Source of the DNA: Gnetum montanum
Taxonomy: Eukaryota > Streptophyta > Gnetopsida > Gnetales > Gnetaceae
Assembly: GCA_015680685.1 (NCBI GenBank)
Contig: MNCI01026977.1
Coordinates: 526,002-590,001, forward strand
Length of the DNA: 64,000 nucleotides
Direction of reading: 5' to 3'
This document shows, piece by piece, positions 22,750 to 33,949 of the stretch. Positions within the stretch are counted from its first letter, which is position 1. Each line of letters opens with the position of its first letter. The position numbers and the translations under genes were made by a program. The notes below the pieces were generated by a model. The model had not been told where the DNA came from. It ran no database searches and saw only the letters and a list, made by a program, of their open reading frames with translations.

Positions 22750-24720
22750 GCATTATGTTGGTGTGACTATCTTGGAATTCATCCTGCGTTGATGGAGTAG
22801 GTGGTAATTAATTTGAGGATGGACAAACATGTGCAAAAGGATGAGAAGGGAAATGAGTAAAAGGGAATTATCCTTTTGGAGATTGGGCTCTATAGTACTT
22901 AGGAGGATAGTAGTGATGTTGGAATGAAGCATGACTAGAAGAGTCACAGGAAGAAATGAGCTACTAAACATAGTACCCATATGAATTAGGTTATCAATAA
23001 GGATACTACTACCTTGGTGGTGGAATCCCCCATGATTGTGGACGTTGACACTAATGGTACTACTTATAAGGTTGTGGTGGAGCTCCATTTGGATAGTAGG
23101 CTTGTTGTTGGTGGAATTACCTAGGGTTGCCTTGAGGATAAGGTAACCTTATGGGTGCTTACCTTCTTTCTTGTCTAGGATTTAGAGCAAATAATCCAAA
23201 CTCCTACAAGTGTAACATAATAGGATGAAATCCCTTAGGATGTTCATATTGGCAAATGTCATATCCACCATCATCTGTTTCAGACTCCACAACCTCCTCT
23301 ATTATAGAATCCTTGCCATTACTCCTTTGATGGGCACATTCAACTTCCTTCCTTCTTCTATGATCATGATCACTACTTTACTGTTTAGATTCCTCTACTA
23401 TTTTCAGAGTGATATGGAACTTTTCATACAAAGGATTCCACATTTTGTCTACCTAGGCCAAAATTTCATAAATAGATTTTTAAATCGACAAGGTCTTTCA
23501 TTGCACCACCTTATCAAGTCGTGCCTTCTTTTCATTGTCATAAAACTACACTTTTATTCTAATAGAAGGATCCAGGCTGTACTCCTTCGCACATTCTCAT
23601 TTCTTAACTCTCCTTCTTCCCTGGAAAAATGTTCTATCAACCTTTAAATCTAATGAACCCTTAATTCTAAAAGGCTCTCATGACCATAGATCCTATGAGT
23701 TCTACTCATTTTTTTTTAGAGTCCATTTATGGTATGGCAAAGCTACTTCCTTTGAGAATGACCATGGCAAGGACATCAATGTGAAAGGAAATAGTACTTT
23801 CCCATGGCTATATCCAAGGGTTCATGTGTTTCCTATTTCCAACCTTGGATTTGCTTTCTCAGATTGGACACTCGGGAGTACGTTAGATACTTGTCATTGA
23901 AGAGCTCAAACATCGTACTCCATCGATGGATTGATTCTAGCTCCAAAGATCGGTACCAACTTTTAAATTCTTTGATAAGTATCCTTGGGAACAAATTTAA
24001 TTTCTACCATTTATTCTCCATGTTTTATAAGACAAAAGAATTGTGAAAGGCTTAAATATGGTTCAATGAATTTGAATTATACCCCCCTTCAAACTTAGGG
24101 ATTTTTTTAATATCCAACCACTTAATTCTACTATCTTTCACATGCCTTGTTGGAATTATTACTACCTCTAGAATGTTTAGCATGTTTTGAGTTGCAAGCA
24201 AAGGCTCATCATGGTTATATCCTTTGTAATAACCATGATGCCCATGATTCCCTCTGCTTCCCTTCTTTCATGGTAATGGACCTCCCTTGATTTCCCATGC
24301 CACATATCTCAACTACTTTAGTGGGTCCTATGATCATCTCTATCTTGCTGATCACCTCCATCATGGTCACATCCTTTGTGGCTTTGGTAGGAGTTAGAGG
24401 AGGAAGAATAGGATGATAAAGGTGAAGAGGAAGAAGGACTAGCACCACCATGGTGCTTGCCACCCCCTCTTCTATGGTCATGGCCACGATCATGATCGTG
24501 ATGCTTGTCCTCATCCCTATCATGACTTCCACCTTTGGATTCCCCATAATTATTGGACACATTCTTACCTAAACTAGAATTTTTTATAGTTGACTGTAAA
24601 TTCTGGTTCAAGCCCCCTTTGTCGAAACCAAAGGAAGGAGAGTCAATGAAATGAGAACCCCTAGAGAAGGGATCCTCACTATATTTTTTGGCCTAGCAGG
24701 AACAAGGGGTTATTGAACCA
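22750..24720 (-). pseudogene. gag, element C
   Basis: From right to left: an N-terminal His/Asp/Ser-rich part (HDRDEDKHHDHDRGHDHRRG, near 24,500; open 24,318-24,611), DEPLLATQN near 24,200, IPKFEGGYN near 24,090, the gag core with LIKEFKSWYRSLELESI near 23,960, YDICQYEHPKGFHP near 23,250 (knuckle with first and last Cys changed to Tyr and Phe), and a Pro/Tyr-rich tail at 22,753-23,088. Several stops and shifts are present. Confidence 0.75.
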
Positions 24721-25240
24721 TTTTTTCTTTGAAGCTTCATAGCACTTATCCTATTTTCGATCTCTTTTGTGTTGTGCTTTAGTGTGATGATAATCCTGAT
24801 AGTCGTGATCTTGCACAATGTATTCATCATTAAGCTCCTGAATGGCCAACCTCATAAGAGTTTGGTACAACATTATAGGAATTGATTGATCAAGTGGTAA
24901 CATAATTTTGGCCTCCATGTCCCTTCATTGTAGTTTCTCATCCTGATGTAGGATGAAGATGAAGTCTAGCACATACTCATTGGGATGAGTATATACCACT
25001 TTGCATTATTGGGGTATTGGCATGATTTGATTGTTCTTCCATTACTAATTGGATGTATGCTTGGACCTTGGTGGAGAATCATCCCTATGAGAAGAAGACA
25101 TCTTTATATTGGAAGAAAATAATAGTGTGCTTTTATAGTTATTATTATTATTATTGAGAATGATTGTGACTTTAAGGTTTGTTACAAGGATTTTGAATAA
25201 CTTTCACTAAGTCCTAAATAGTGCATGTAGCTAGCGAAAG
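24721..25240 (-). other. 5' untranslated leader of element C
   Basis: Non-coding stretch between gag and primer site, containing an ATT trinucleotide run at about 25,138-25,154. It aligns in short blocks with the leader of A. Confidence 0.4.
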
Positions 25241-25258
25241 TCCCCAGCAATGGCACCA
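25241..25258 (-). other. primer binding site, tRNA-Asp type, element C
   Basis: TGGTGCCATTGCTGGGGA on the minus strand, one base inside the LTR. It differs from the usual 18-base tRNA-Asp primer site only by C-to-T or G-to-A changes at the three CpG or CpC-type positions. The match ends after 18 bases, unlike element D. Confidence 0.85.
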
Positions 25259-25259
25259 A

Positions 25260-26106
25260 TGATGAGCAGTGAGTATACCCTACACCCAACCATATGAATC
25301 ACTAGTGTCCACTAAGTGATCTAGTCAAATTCCAAAGACTTAAGGTTTCTAAGTACATTGGTTCCATGAGGTGAATTTAACTATTGCAATCGTTGTCTTC
25401 CCAGTTCCACTTGTGAAGTGCAAGGGTATGGTTAAGTGTAACTTAGGAATATGACTTTTTATCATTTTATCATTTATGAATTAAGTCATCTAATAATAAG
25501 AATAAGGTAATTAAATTTTTAACTAATCTAATAACTAGCTAATACTTAACTAATCCTAACATAAGCATTCGTTCCCACTTTTCGTACACATCCTAAACAT
25601 GCTATAGCACCATTGGGTTACCAAGTGTTAAGCACTACTGAGATTACCATGCATTAAAGGTGGGCTCAAAGTGATCATACTTATGTTCACTATTTAATTA
25701 ACCTTAATTAATTACTTAAAAGTGTTAAAGTAAATTTTATGAGTATTAAATTCATAAAGAAATAATTAACCTATTCCAACTACAACAAGGTTTGATAAAA
25801 AAAAGCTCATCTTTATTCTCATTCACACTAAAGTACTTAGGTACATCATTGCTCGAATAAATATTTGTACACTCTTTAACTCTTAATGTAGGCACTCAAA
25901 AAATATTCTAATAGTTGATAGGAAAAACTGTAAGAGCTTCACTGCAACTATCAAAAGGTTGTCATAAATGTGGCGGATAGGCATACATTTATAGGTCAAT
26001 ACAAGGGAGGTGGGGGTGCATTGACAAGAACACATCAACGAGTCAATTCCCACATCGATGGGATCATTTTGATGAGATTATATCGATGGGGTCACATTGA
26101 AAACAT
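25260..26106 (-). repeat. 5' LTR of element C
   Basis: On the minus strand it would start TGTTTTCAATG at 26,106 and end CTCATCA at 25,260. It contains a TATA box (CTATAAATG) at about 25,986-25,993 preceded by repeated CCCATCGAT motifs. It aligns with the LTR of A. No 3' partner was found. The outer boundary is inferred from the TG start. Confidence 0.65.
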
Positions 26107-26167
26107 TCGTTTAATGCAACCAAAAATGCAACTCATTAATGGGGAATACTTCTAGTATAGATGTACT

Positions 26168-26248
26168 GGACATTGGTACATATAAACTTAGCCATGTGAT
26201 AGGGTCNTTGGACATTGGTACATATAAACTTAGCCATGTGATAGGGTC
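26168..26248. repeat. 39-bp exact duplication flanking one N (likely assembly artefact)
   Basis: GGACATTGGTACATATAAAC.. at 26,168-26,206 recurs at 26,210-26,248 with an N at 26,207. It has the same form as 4,835-4,934. Confidence 0.85.
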
Positions 26249-26249
26249 A

Positions 26250-27530
26250 CATTTTATATCTCCATGATGTTCTTTGTGCACCAAAAATTTAATAGAATTT
26301 TCTTTCTAATACTGCTTTGTTAAAATTAGGTTTCAACTTTATGTTTAAAGATGATTCAGTTATGGTTTATCTAGACTTAATTTGTTATGGATATGGTTTT
26401 TTTTCTGCTGGTTTCCTCAAGTTAGATATTGAATATGCTAATAAAGAAGGTAGTTCTTTTTCACTACTCCAATTGGTAATGTTGGCTAAAATTCCATTTT
26501 ATGGCACAATAGGTTGGGCCATATAGGATAAGAAAGAATGACAAGGTTAGCTAGAGCAGGCTTATTAGGACCATTCACTAAGGTCACTCTACCAACTTGT
26601 GAACATTGTCTAGGAAGAAAATCAGCTTGAAAACTATTTGGCAAAGCCACTAGGGCTGATTTCCCATTACTGTTAATTCATTCTAATATTTTTGGATCGA
26701 TGAATGTCAAGGTAAGGCATGGCACCTCCTATTTCATCACATTTATAAATGATTACACACATTACAATCACATCTTTCTAATTTTTCATAAGTCTAAGGC
26801 AATAGGTTGCCTATTAGAAGATACATTAATGAAGTTAAGAATTAGTTAGATAGAAGGATTAAGATCCTAAGGATTGAGCATGGACATGAATATATATCTA
26901 AATATTTTAAGAAACTGTGTGATGAAAAATAAATTGTTAGATAGGTAATGATTTCTAGGACACCACAAAAAAATAATATTACTAAGAGGAGAAACCACAC
27001 CTTATTAAACCTGATACAATTGATGATGGTGCAAGAAAAACTTCCTTCCAATTTTTGGAGAGATGCATTATTGACTGCTACCTACATCCTCAACAGTCTA
27101 CCATGTAAATCAGTACCTTCCACTCCATATGAGTTATCGATTGGTGGAAAGCCGATTCTTGATCATTTGTGACCTTGGGGATCTATAGCCTATGTACATA
27201 ATAGTTCTCACAAATATGGGAAGTTAGGCACTAAAGGTAAAATGTATATCTTCATCTGGTATCCTGATCACTCCAAGGGATATGTGTTCATTGGGAAACT
27301 ACTAGATGGAAGTATGACTAAGATAGAGTCAAGAGATGTTGAGTTTCTTAGGGAGGATTTTCCTTATCAAAGGGAAATAGATAAAGTCTTTACCTTTTAT
27401 GAAGTGAAGGATCTTGATTTTCGTGCTACTATCAAACCAATAGAAAATGAGGAGGAGATTCCTCAACTTCTTAGAAATAGTGGGAGTAGCTTACCTATCT
27501 ATGGATCGCCTTCATGAGAGAAAATCTCCC
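26250..27530 (+). pseudogene. copia GAG-pre-integrase and integrase
   Basis: The zinc-finger region (WHNRLGHI-like wording near 26,510, then CEHC near 26,600) precedes the core. The core reads LIHSNIFGSMNVKVRHGTSYF (first Asp is Asn), RIEHGHEYISKYF (second Asp is Glu) and SRTPQKNNITKRRNHTLLNL (Glu is Lys), so all three catalytic positions are lost. ATYILNSLPCKSV, TPYELSIGGKP and FIWYPDHSKGYVFIG continue to 27,517. There are several stops and shifts. Confidence 0.85.
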
Positions 27531-27579
27531 AAGAACACCAACTACGTAGGAGCAACAATGTGATTATTTCTCATCATTG

Positions 27580-29190
27580 TTTTGTGATTGAATAGGAAGC
27601 ACTTATGATAGATGTGGATGATGATGAACCATGTACATATGATGAGGCTCTCTCATCACCTACTAGTAAGCAATGGATGAGTGCTATGATGGAAGAGATG
27701 GAACCTATGAGAACTAATAATGTCTAGGACTTAGTTGATCTTTTACCTTGGTGTAAGGCCATTGGAAGTAAATGAGTCTTAAAAATTAAGCATAAGGCAA
27801 ATGGTTCCATTGAGAATTATAAGGCATGCCTTAGAGCAAAGGGGCACACCCAACAAGAGGCTATAGATTTTGAGGAAACCTTCTCACTGATAGAAAGGTT
27901 TGTTTCTATTCATCTCATTTTGGCTATAGTTTTACATCTTGATTTGGAACTTTACCAAATCGATGTTAAGACTACATTTCTATATGGAGAACTAGTTGAG
28001 GAAATTTATATGATGCAACCCCATGGATTCATAGTCAATGGTTAGGAGCACAAGGTCTACAGACTCAGATAATCCATTTATGAATTAAAGAATTCATCTA
28101 GATAATGGTTCTTTCAATTCCATTGAGCTATCACTATTGATGGGTTTACGATGATTGAAGAAGATCATTATGTGTATGCTAAAAGATTCAATAAAAGTCT
28201 CATTATCCTCTTCTTGTATGTGAATGGTATTCTACTAGCTAGCAATGACAAAGAGATGGCTATCATCATAAGAATATGATTATCCTAAAACTTCAAAATG
28301 AAGGACATGGATGAAGCAAATTTTGTTCTTGGTGTAAGGATCCTAAGGGATTGTTCAAGGAGGCTTCTTGGTCTGTCATTAGAAACTTACCTAAAGAAAC
28401 TTCTTGAGTGTGTCAAAATGAAAAACTATAAATCCAATGATATACCCCCTTGTTACAAGTGATAATCTAAGCCTTAATTAGTGCCCAAAAACTTCCAAAG
28501 ATAAGGAGAAAATGAGTTGTGTGCCATATGCTAGTATAGTTGGGAGCTCGATGTATGCAATGATGTGTACTTGACTAACATATGCTTTGTAGTAGGACTT
28601 ATGAGTTGTTTCCAATCAAATCCTGGAAATGCATACTAGAAAGTTGTTAAGAGGATCATCCATTATTTGAAGGAGACTATGGACTACATGATTTATTATT
28701 AAGGATTTGACTTGTGGGTCATAGGTTATAGTGATGTTGATTGGGGTGGTAACCTAGATGAATGCAAATCAACATCAAGATATGCTTTCTTAATAAATCA
28801 AGGATCGATATCTTGGAACAGTAAGATGTAAACTTATATAGCCTTGTCCACAATGGAGGCAAAGTCTATTGCATGTTTAGTGGCAACATAAGAATTCATT
28901 TGGTTGAGGAGATTCCTTGAAGCACTTGCATTATTGCAAATGCATCAGGACTAGTAATAGTCCATTGTGATAGCATGGTAGCTCTTGCATATTCAAAGGA
29001 TCCCAAGTATCATGGTAAGAAAAATCACATTGATAAAAAGTACAATTATGTTTTATAAGTAGTGACGAAAGGAGAAGTAACTTTGCAACACATTTCTATG
29101 AGTTAGATGGTTGTAGATTCTCTAACAAAATCCATTCCTAGAAATGTATTCATGGCTCATACTAAATCCTTGGAACTATGTAGAATTTAA
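27580..29190 (+). pseudogene. copia reverse transcriptase and RNase H
   Basis: TYDEALSSPTSKQWMSAMMEEM starts RT. VLKIKHKANGSIENYKACL, LELYQIDVKTTFLYGELVEEIYM and FLYVNGILLASND follow; the last is the YVDD site with Asp-Asp changed to Asn-Gly. RNase H shows GYSDVDWGGNLDECKSTSRY, then SISWNSKM and ALSTMEAKSIACL. Stops are frequent. It is inactive. Confidence 0.85.
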
Positions 29191-29199
29191 TTGCATATA

Positions 29200-30480
29200 T
29201 GAGTGATCACTTCTTATATCATGTATTAAGGACATTTTTTCATTTATGCATATTTTTTATGTGGTGTAAAATTTTGCATGTATATGAATCCCCACTAGTA
29301 TGTCATCAGGCTTCATGGGTTTACTCACATGAACAATCATTCTTTGGTGCTTAGAGAATAGTGAGCTAAGGATGAGACATTCAAAGAGTTGCCTTGGTAT
29401 AGAAACTAAGATGAAGTCTCTATAAGCAGACTATATATGAATGATTCCATAATTCATATTAGCCTAAATGATAAAGGTAGATGTGAGTTCATTTTTTCTT
29501 TTACAAAGACATAAAGAAACTTGGGTTATTTGCTTGAACAATAAATGAGCAAATGTTTGTATAATATTAGAGAGAGATATACCCTCACTTATAGTGGAAG
29601 CTCTCTACCATTGCATGTATTTCATAATACTCTAGCATGAATGGATCCCTACTTTCTCACCATGTGAGTCCTTACGAATACAACATAGTTGTTCCACAAA
29701 GGTACAACCTTTAACTATGTCATGAAGTGAAAGGTTGATGATCGCTACTTTAGAATGTTACTTATGACTATGAATGATGCAACCTCATAAGACATCACCA
29801 AGAAAGTACTTGATCTAGAGGCTAATGACATTAGGGTAAAGGGAAGATAGTTCAATCACATCTATGAACTTCATTCATAGTTGACAAGTCATATTACCTT
29901 TAAGTGATGATATGATCATAAATATATTTGCATCATGCATTATAAATGATAGGTCAAGTATAGCTCTTGGAGGAATTAGAGATACTTAGACTGATGTGCT
30001 TGTAATATATTTGGGGCATCTATGAGCTACTCTAGGGTTGTTGTGTCATTGTCCATTCAATCTTGTTGTTGCGTCGATCTAGTTATAGCTATTGCATTGT
30101 TGCTACTACTATTGTACTGTTGTTATCTACTACATCATTCCAAATATTTCTTTCGCTCTGCAACTTTGTTATTGCTGCAAGTCTATAGTTGTTGTGTTGC
30201 TACATAATCAGTTTCATTGTCACTGCATGTTGTGTAGCTAATCTTGTTCTTATTGCATTAATACACTACCGATCTTGCTTCTACTACACTACCAGCCATC
30301 GGCAAACACATGTTTTTCCTTTGAAATTATTTTTTAATAGTGGCATCCTACCTATAGGACAACTCATTAGGACCCTCATTTTCATTGCATACACACAGGA
30401 AGGTGGAATGCATGCATTGTATGCTTTTGTATGGTTTTTATATCACACACCAAAAATTTTAAAGGGCACAGTAGCGAATT
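29200..30480. other. unassigned stretch after copia
   Basis: Probably begins with copia 3' sequence (AT-rich, TTAAGGACAT near 29,226), but no LTR copy is available to prove it. From about 30,020 it is rich in TTG and CTA triplets, giving Leu/Cys/Tyr-rich frames without coding character. I see no gene. Confidence 0.4.
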
Positions 30481-30486
30481 TGAATT

Positions 30487-31230
30487 AGATGATGGTGAGC
30501 ATATAGAGGAGATGAGTAATGAAATAAAAATTATTAGTTCAATGAATAACTACATAGATAAATCGAAGAATTAGCCTCATGCATGCATTATCTCTCTAAT
30601 TGAAGGATATGAAGAAATTTATCTCCAACTCAATCATGGAAATTTGGGGCAAAAGCATTGGGATTAGTTAGTTGCAGATGTTAACAAAAAATTCAAGTCA
30701 CACTTCATAGGAAAATAGTGTAAATATAAATGGAACAAACTTAAGCAAACTTTTAAGAAAGAAGAGATGAGAGAGAACTCAAGTGGCTCCAACCAAGTCA
30801 TTAGCTGTATTATGAAGATATAAATCAAGTTATTGGAAAATCTCATAAAATTGCATGTATCATAGGAGGATATGATGGATTGAATTGGATGGCAATTAAC
30901 AATATTCCTTTAAAATTGGAAATAGTAGAAAATAATATAAGTTTTGGATTATAGTGAGAAATGTGAGTTTAAAGAACAAAATTCTTCCATTGTCCATGTA
31001 AAAGAAATTCCAAAGAGAAAGAAAAATGAAAGTTCAAAACTAAGTTAGGGTGGAGGGGCAAAAAAATAAAAAATAGAAAGCCAAAGTTGATTTTATTGCT
31101 GAACGTACTGGAAAAAGCATGAGGTTATTTACAAGTACCTTTAAAGAAGCTAAAATAAAGCAAATGACACAAATGGATAAATTGATTGATATGCAACTTC
31201 AAATTGCACTTTTTTTTTCTTTTGCTTCAA
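30487..31230 (+). pseudogene. Myb/SANT-like ORF, PIF/Harbinger-type
   Basis: ISLIEGYEEIYLQLNHGNLG, QKHWD.LVADVNKKFKSHFIG and CKYKWNKLKQTFKKEEMREN..GSN form a three-helix Myb/SANT-like (trihelix) domain of the sort encoded beside Harbinger transposases. The C-terminal part includes KSMRLFTSTFKEAKIKQMTQ in another frame near 31,120. There are stops in the domain. With the transposase at 33,240 it suggests one Harbinger element, later split by element E. Confidence 0.5.
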
Positions 31231-31239
31231 AGTGAAAAG

Positions 31240-33240
31240 ATTAAAAGGCAATCTACTTAAGTTAATTAAAACTAACATTATTTATAAATGATATATTAAT
31301 ATTATATGTTTAACTTTATAAATAAGCTTTTTTTTAATTTTCTCTTATCAATATTATGTAAGGATATTGGCACTTTTTGAAGATGGTTTTTTGGCTAAAT
31401 AAAAGAGAAAGTGAAGATGCTATCCATTTTGAAGAATATTTTTTGGTTGGATGGAAAAGACAATATACAATATGTGCCAAAAATGCTTATAGGAGAAATA
31501 CTTGAAGATCATTTTTGAAGGAAATTCCATCATATACTATTAATGGAAGACTTATTGCAAAATAGGATTATTAACATATGAACTACAAATGCTACTATTT
31601 GTAAAGTAGTGAATGGATGTGAAAGAAAACACTCTGATTTAAAATATTTATGTTTGTCATATTTAGTTATATGTAATTAAGTATTCTTATAATCAAAGTA
31701 GTAATGGTTGACTATTTATATTAATTACATATATTCAATCTTTTTGTAAAATCTAATGTTTTAAAATTGTGACTACCTGTTCTATTAAGCATTGATGACT
31801 TTTATTCTTTTCTTATGGGATTTCTTAGCTTTGATTTTAATTCTTAATTTCTTATTTAATATTTTATGTTTTAAAGAGAAACACAAGTCAAACTAACAAT
31901 CAAACTAATTTGATTCAAATCAAATACAAGAAAGGCATAAAGTGCAATCATCCTTGGATTTATATTGGTTATAATGTTAAAATGTTGGTAGGTAAACCCA
32001 ATAGAGCTATTGCCACTGTTGGGGTGAACCATATGATCTACTATAATATTTTGGCTATATTCTATTGCTAATTAAAAATCTTAATTTTGAATGTCTTGAA
32101 TTTCAAAGATTTTTGAAAGGAAAAATTATACCAAAATTTTTCATGGATGTTAATTATTGAATTCAATTTAGAAATTTGGGAAATGCATGACACCATTTAT
32201 ATGCTTTTACATTGGGAAAAGCTTTTTGAATGGATTAGCTTACCTTCTCAATTACTTTGTTAATTCATGTATCAAGCCATATCATGCCTTGGTGAGGATG
32301 AAGGTAATTTACAATATCAAGATAATACAAATTTTACCAGAGCAGAAATTGAGTCTTAACAACTTTCCCTTTTGGAGAGTGCATCAACCCTTACAGATGT
32401 TCTTTCAATATCTCTTACAAAAATTTTCAAACTAATTGAAAGTCAATGGGATGCATGTCATGTAACTAAAGAAATATTATTGGAGAAACTACCAATTCTT
32501 AAACTTAAAGACTAGAGAACCCTTCTGTAGGGGGCAGTAGATAGATTGAGAGAAATTACTTTTGTTAGCAATGTGTCCTATGCAATTAATAGGAAACTCT
32601 TATCTAACAACGATGACTGAGGATCTTTTTTGGGATCTAGATGCCATGCCTTCATCATCAATAGAAATGGATATTGATATTACACTGTTCATCTTTCTTT
32701 ACAAAAACAAAAAACCAAACTAAAAATCTAATCACCAAAAAACCACAAAAAAATGCTTATCATCAATGTTTTTGAAAAAGTTGATGTATGAGAAGTATTC
32801 TATTTGAAGATGTATGAAAAATGCTAATCCTATGAAATACCATCTTAACATTAATTTCAGTTCAAACATAGTTTCAATTCATTATCAATATTACATCATT
32901 TTGTTAACTTTCAAAACACATCACTAAGCTAAAAAGTCATTCTACTGAAACTAAAACTAATTTGATTTAAACTTTTTACATAAATGTAACAAAATAAGTT
33001 GGAGGAATATCAAATAGGCTTCAAATATAATACACTATGAATTGAGCAACAAAGGTAGATGATTATCAAAATAGTCTTTAGATTTCACTTTTCTAGATCC
33101 TTTATAGTGAATATTAGTCCCTGTAATGACAAAAATAATAGTCAAAAAATATTATATTTGAAAAATATTTTGAAGTGAATAATAAAGTATAAATAAATTA
33201 CATTTTTTGGGTAATTAAATCATATTATTTCTTCCATTAA
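31240..33240. other. unassigned AT-rich stretch inside presumed Harbinger element
   Basis: Fragments such as FWLDGKDNIQYVPKMLIGEILEDHF (31,435-31,510) look coding but I cannot name them. No terminal repeats found. The rest is AT-rich with A-runs near 32,700. Confidence 0.3.
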
Positions 33241-33949
33241 TGAAATAGAATCTCTTATACTTTTCTCCATTTTTGTTTCTGTAGTTCAAGATCTTAAAGC
33301 TCTAATTAAATTTTATTGAATTTCTCCAAGGTCTTGCTCTAATTCATAATGAATTTGAAGAAAATTATGAAGCACACACCATGCCATAGTCAACTTGAGA
33401 ACTTTATATAATTTCATTTTAATAGATTGCAAAGTATACCATCTTTCCTTTAACAAAGTAAAAGCATGTTCTATTTTCACTCTTCATCTTGATAAAAACT
33501 TATCAAATTATTTATAATCTTTTGAATTGATATTTTATATTATTTTAACGCTTCTAAAGAAATAGGATAAATAGTAGTCCCTTCAAAGTTAAATGTAGGA
33601 GAATTTAATACTTTCCTTTGTTGCATACATTTTTTAATTGTAGATTCATTCCAATGGCTTGCATCATGCACTTCACCTAGTGGATTTAAACATACATTTC
33701 AAAAAAACAATTTTTGCATCACATATTGCTTGTAATAAAGCATTATAGCAGTGAATTAAATTGTAATAGCTTACTAGATTATGGCCTGAATCAGGGGCAT
33801 GAGCTAGATTTATATGTGTGTCATCCATTGCTCTACAAATCATTGGTAACAATGTAAGTGATTGAAAATCACTTAAAATTTTGGATAGTCATTCACTATA
33901 TGGTATAATTATGTACATGCTTTGCAAATGATCTACAATTATATTAATT
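33240..33949 (-). pseudogene. PIF/Harbinger transposase, C-terminal part
   Basis: Minus strand. CRAMDDTHINLAHAP carries the first DDE acid region; YYNLIHCYNALLQAICDAKI follows (usual YYN.KG.HS..LQAVCD). After a frameshift in a T-run near 33,700 it continues GEVHDASHWNESTIKK (second Asp region) and PTFNFEGTTIYPIS. RVKIEHAFTLLKERWYTLQ carries the Glu, and AWCVLHNFLQIHYELEQDL is the end. This is a DDE nuclease that cuts and pastes DNA. The N-terminal part is at 52,553-53,002 on the other side of element E. Confidence 0.8.
33864..33949. repeat. left copy of 86-bp duplication flanking element E
   Basis: This stretch abuts the LTR start at 33,950. It recurs at 52,553-52,638, abutting the LTR end. 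The inner 78 bases differ at one position; the first eight differ by three transitions. The sequence is Harbinger transposase coding sequence. Confidence 0.85.

Larger units (their letters stand above)
16380..26106 (-). mobile_element. Athila-like element C, nearly complete but without 3' LTR
   Basis: Minus-strand order: 5' LTR (25,260-26,106), tRNA-Asp primer site, gag, protease, RT with an intact catalytic Asp pair, RNase H, integrase, conserved non-coding block, internal TATA-bearing region, and a coiled-coil ORF remnant cut off at about 16,380. It is related to A, B and D but each is a distinct subfamily. The 3' LTR is missing at the tail-to-tail junction with B. Confidence 0.8.
26155..29200 (+). 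mobile_element. Ty1/copia retrotransposon fragment, 5' truncated
   Basis: Plus-strand copia pol in the copia order (integrase before RT). The 5' LTR, primer site and gag are absent; the fragment starts near the end of the protease region, directly beside the LTR of C. No clear pair of LTRs is seen. Confidence 0.85.

Noticed and set aside
30022-30488. Leu/Cys-rich ORFs that look like membrane proteins
   Set aside because: They come from TTG/CTA-rich low-complexity sequence with no family pattern and no coding neighbours.
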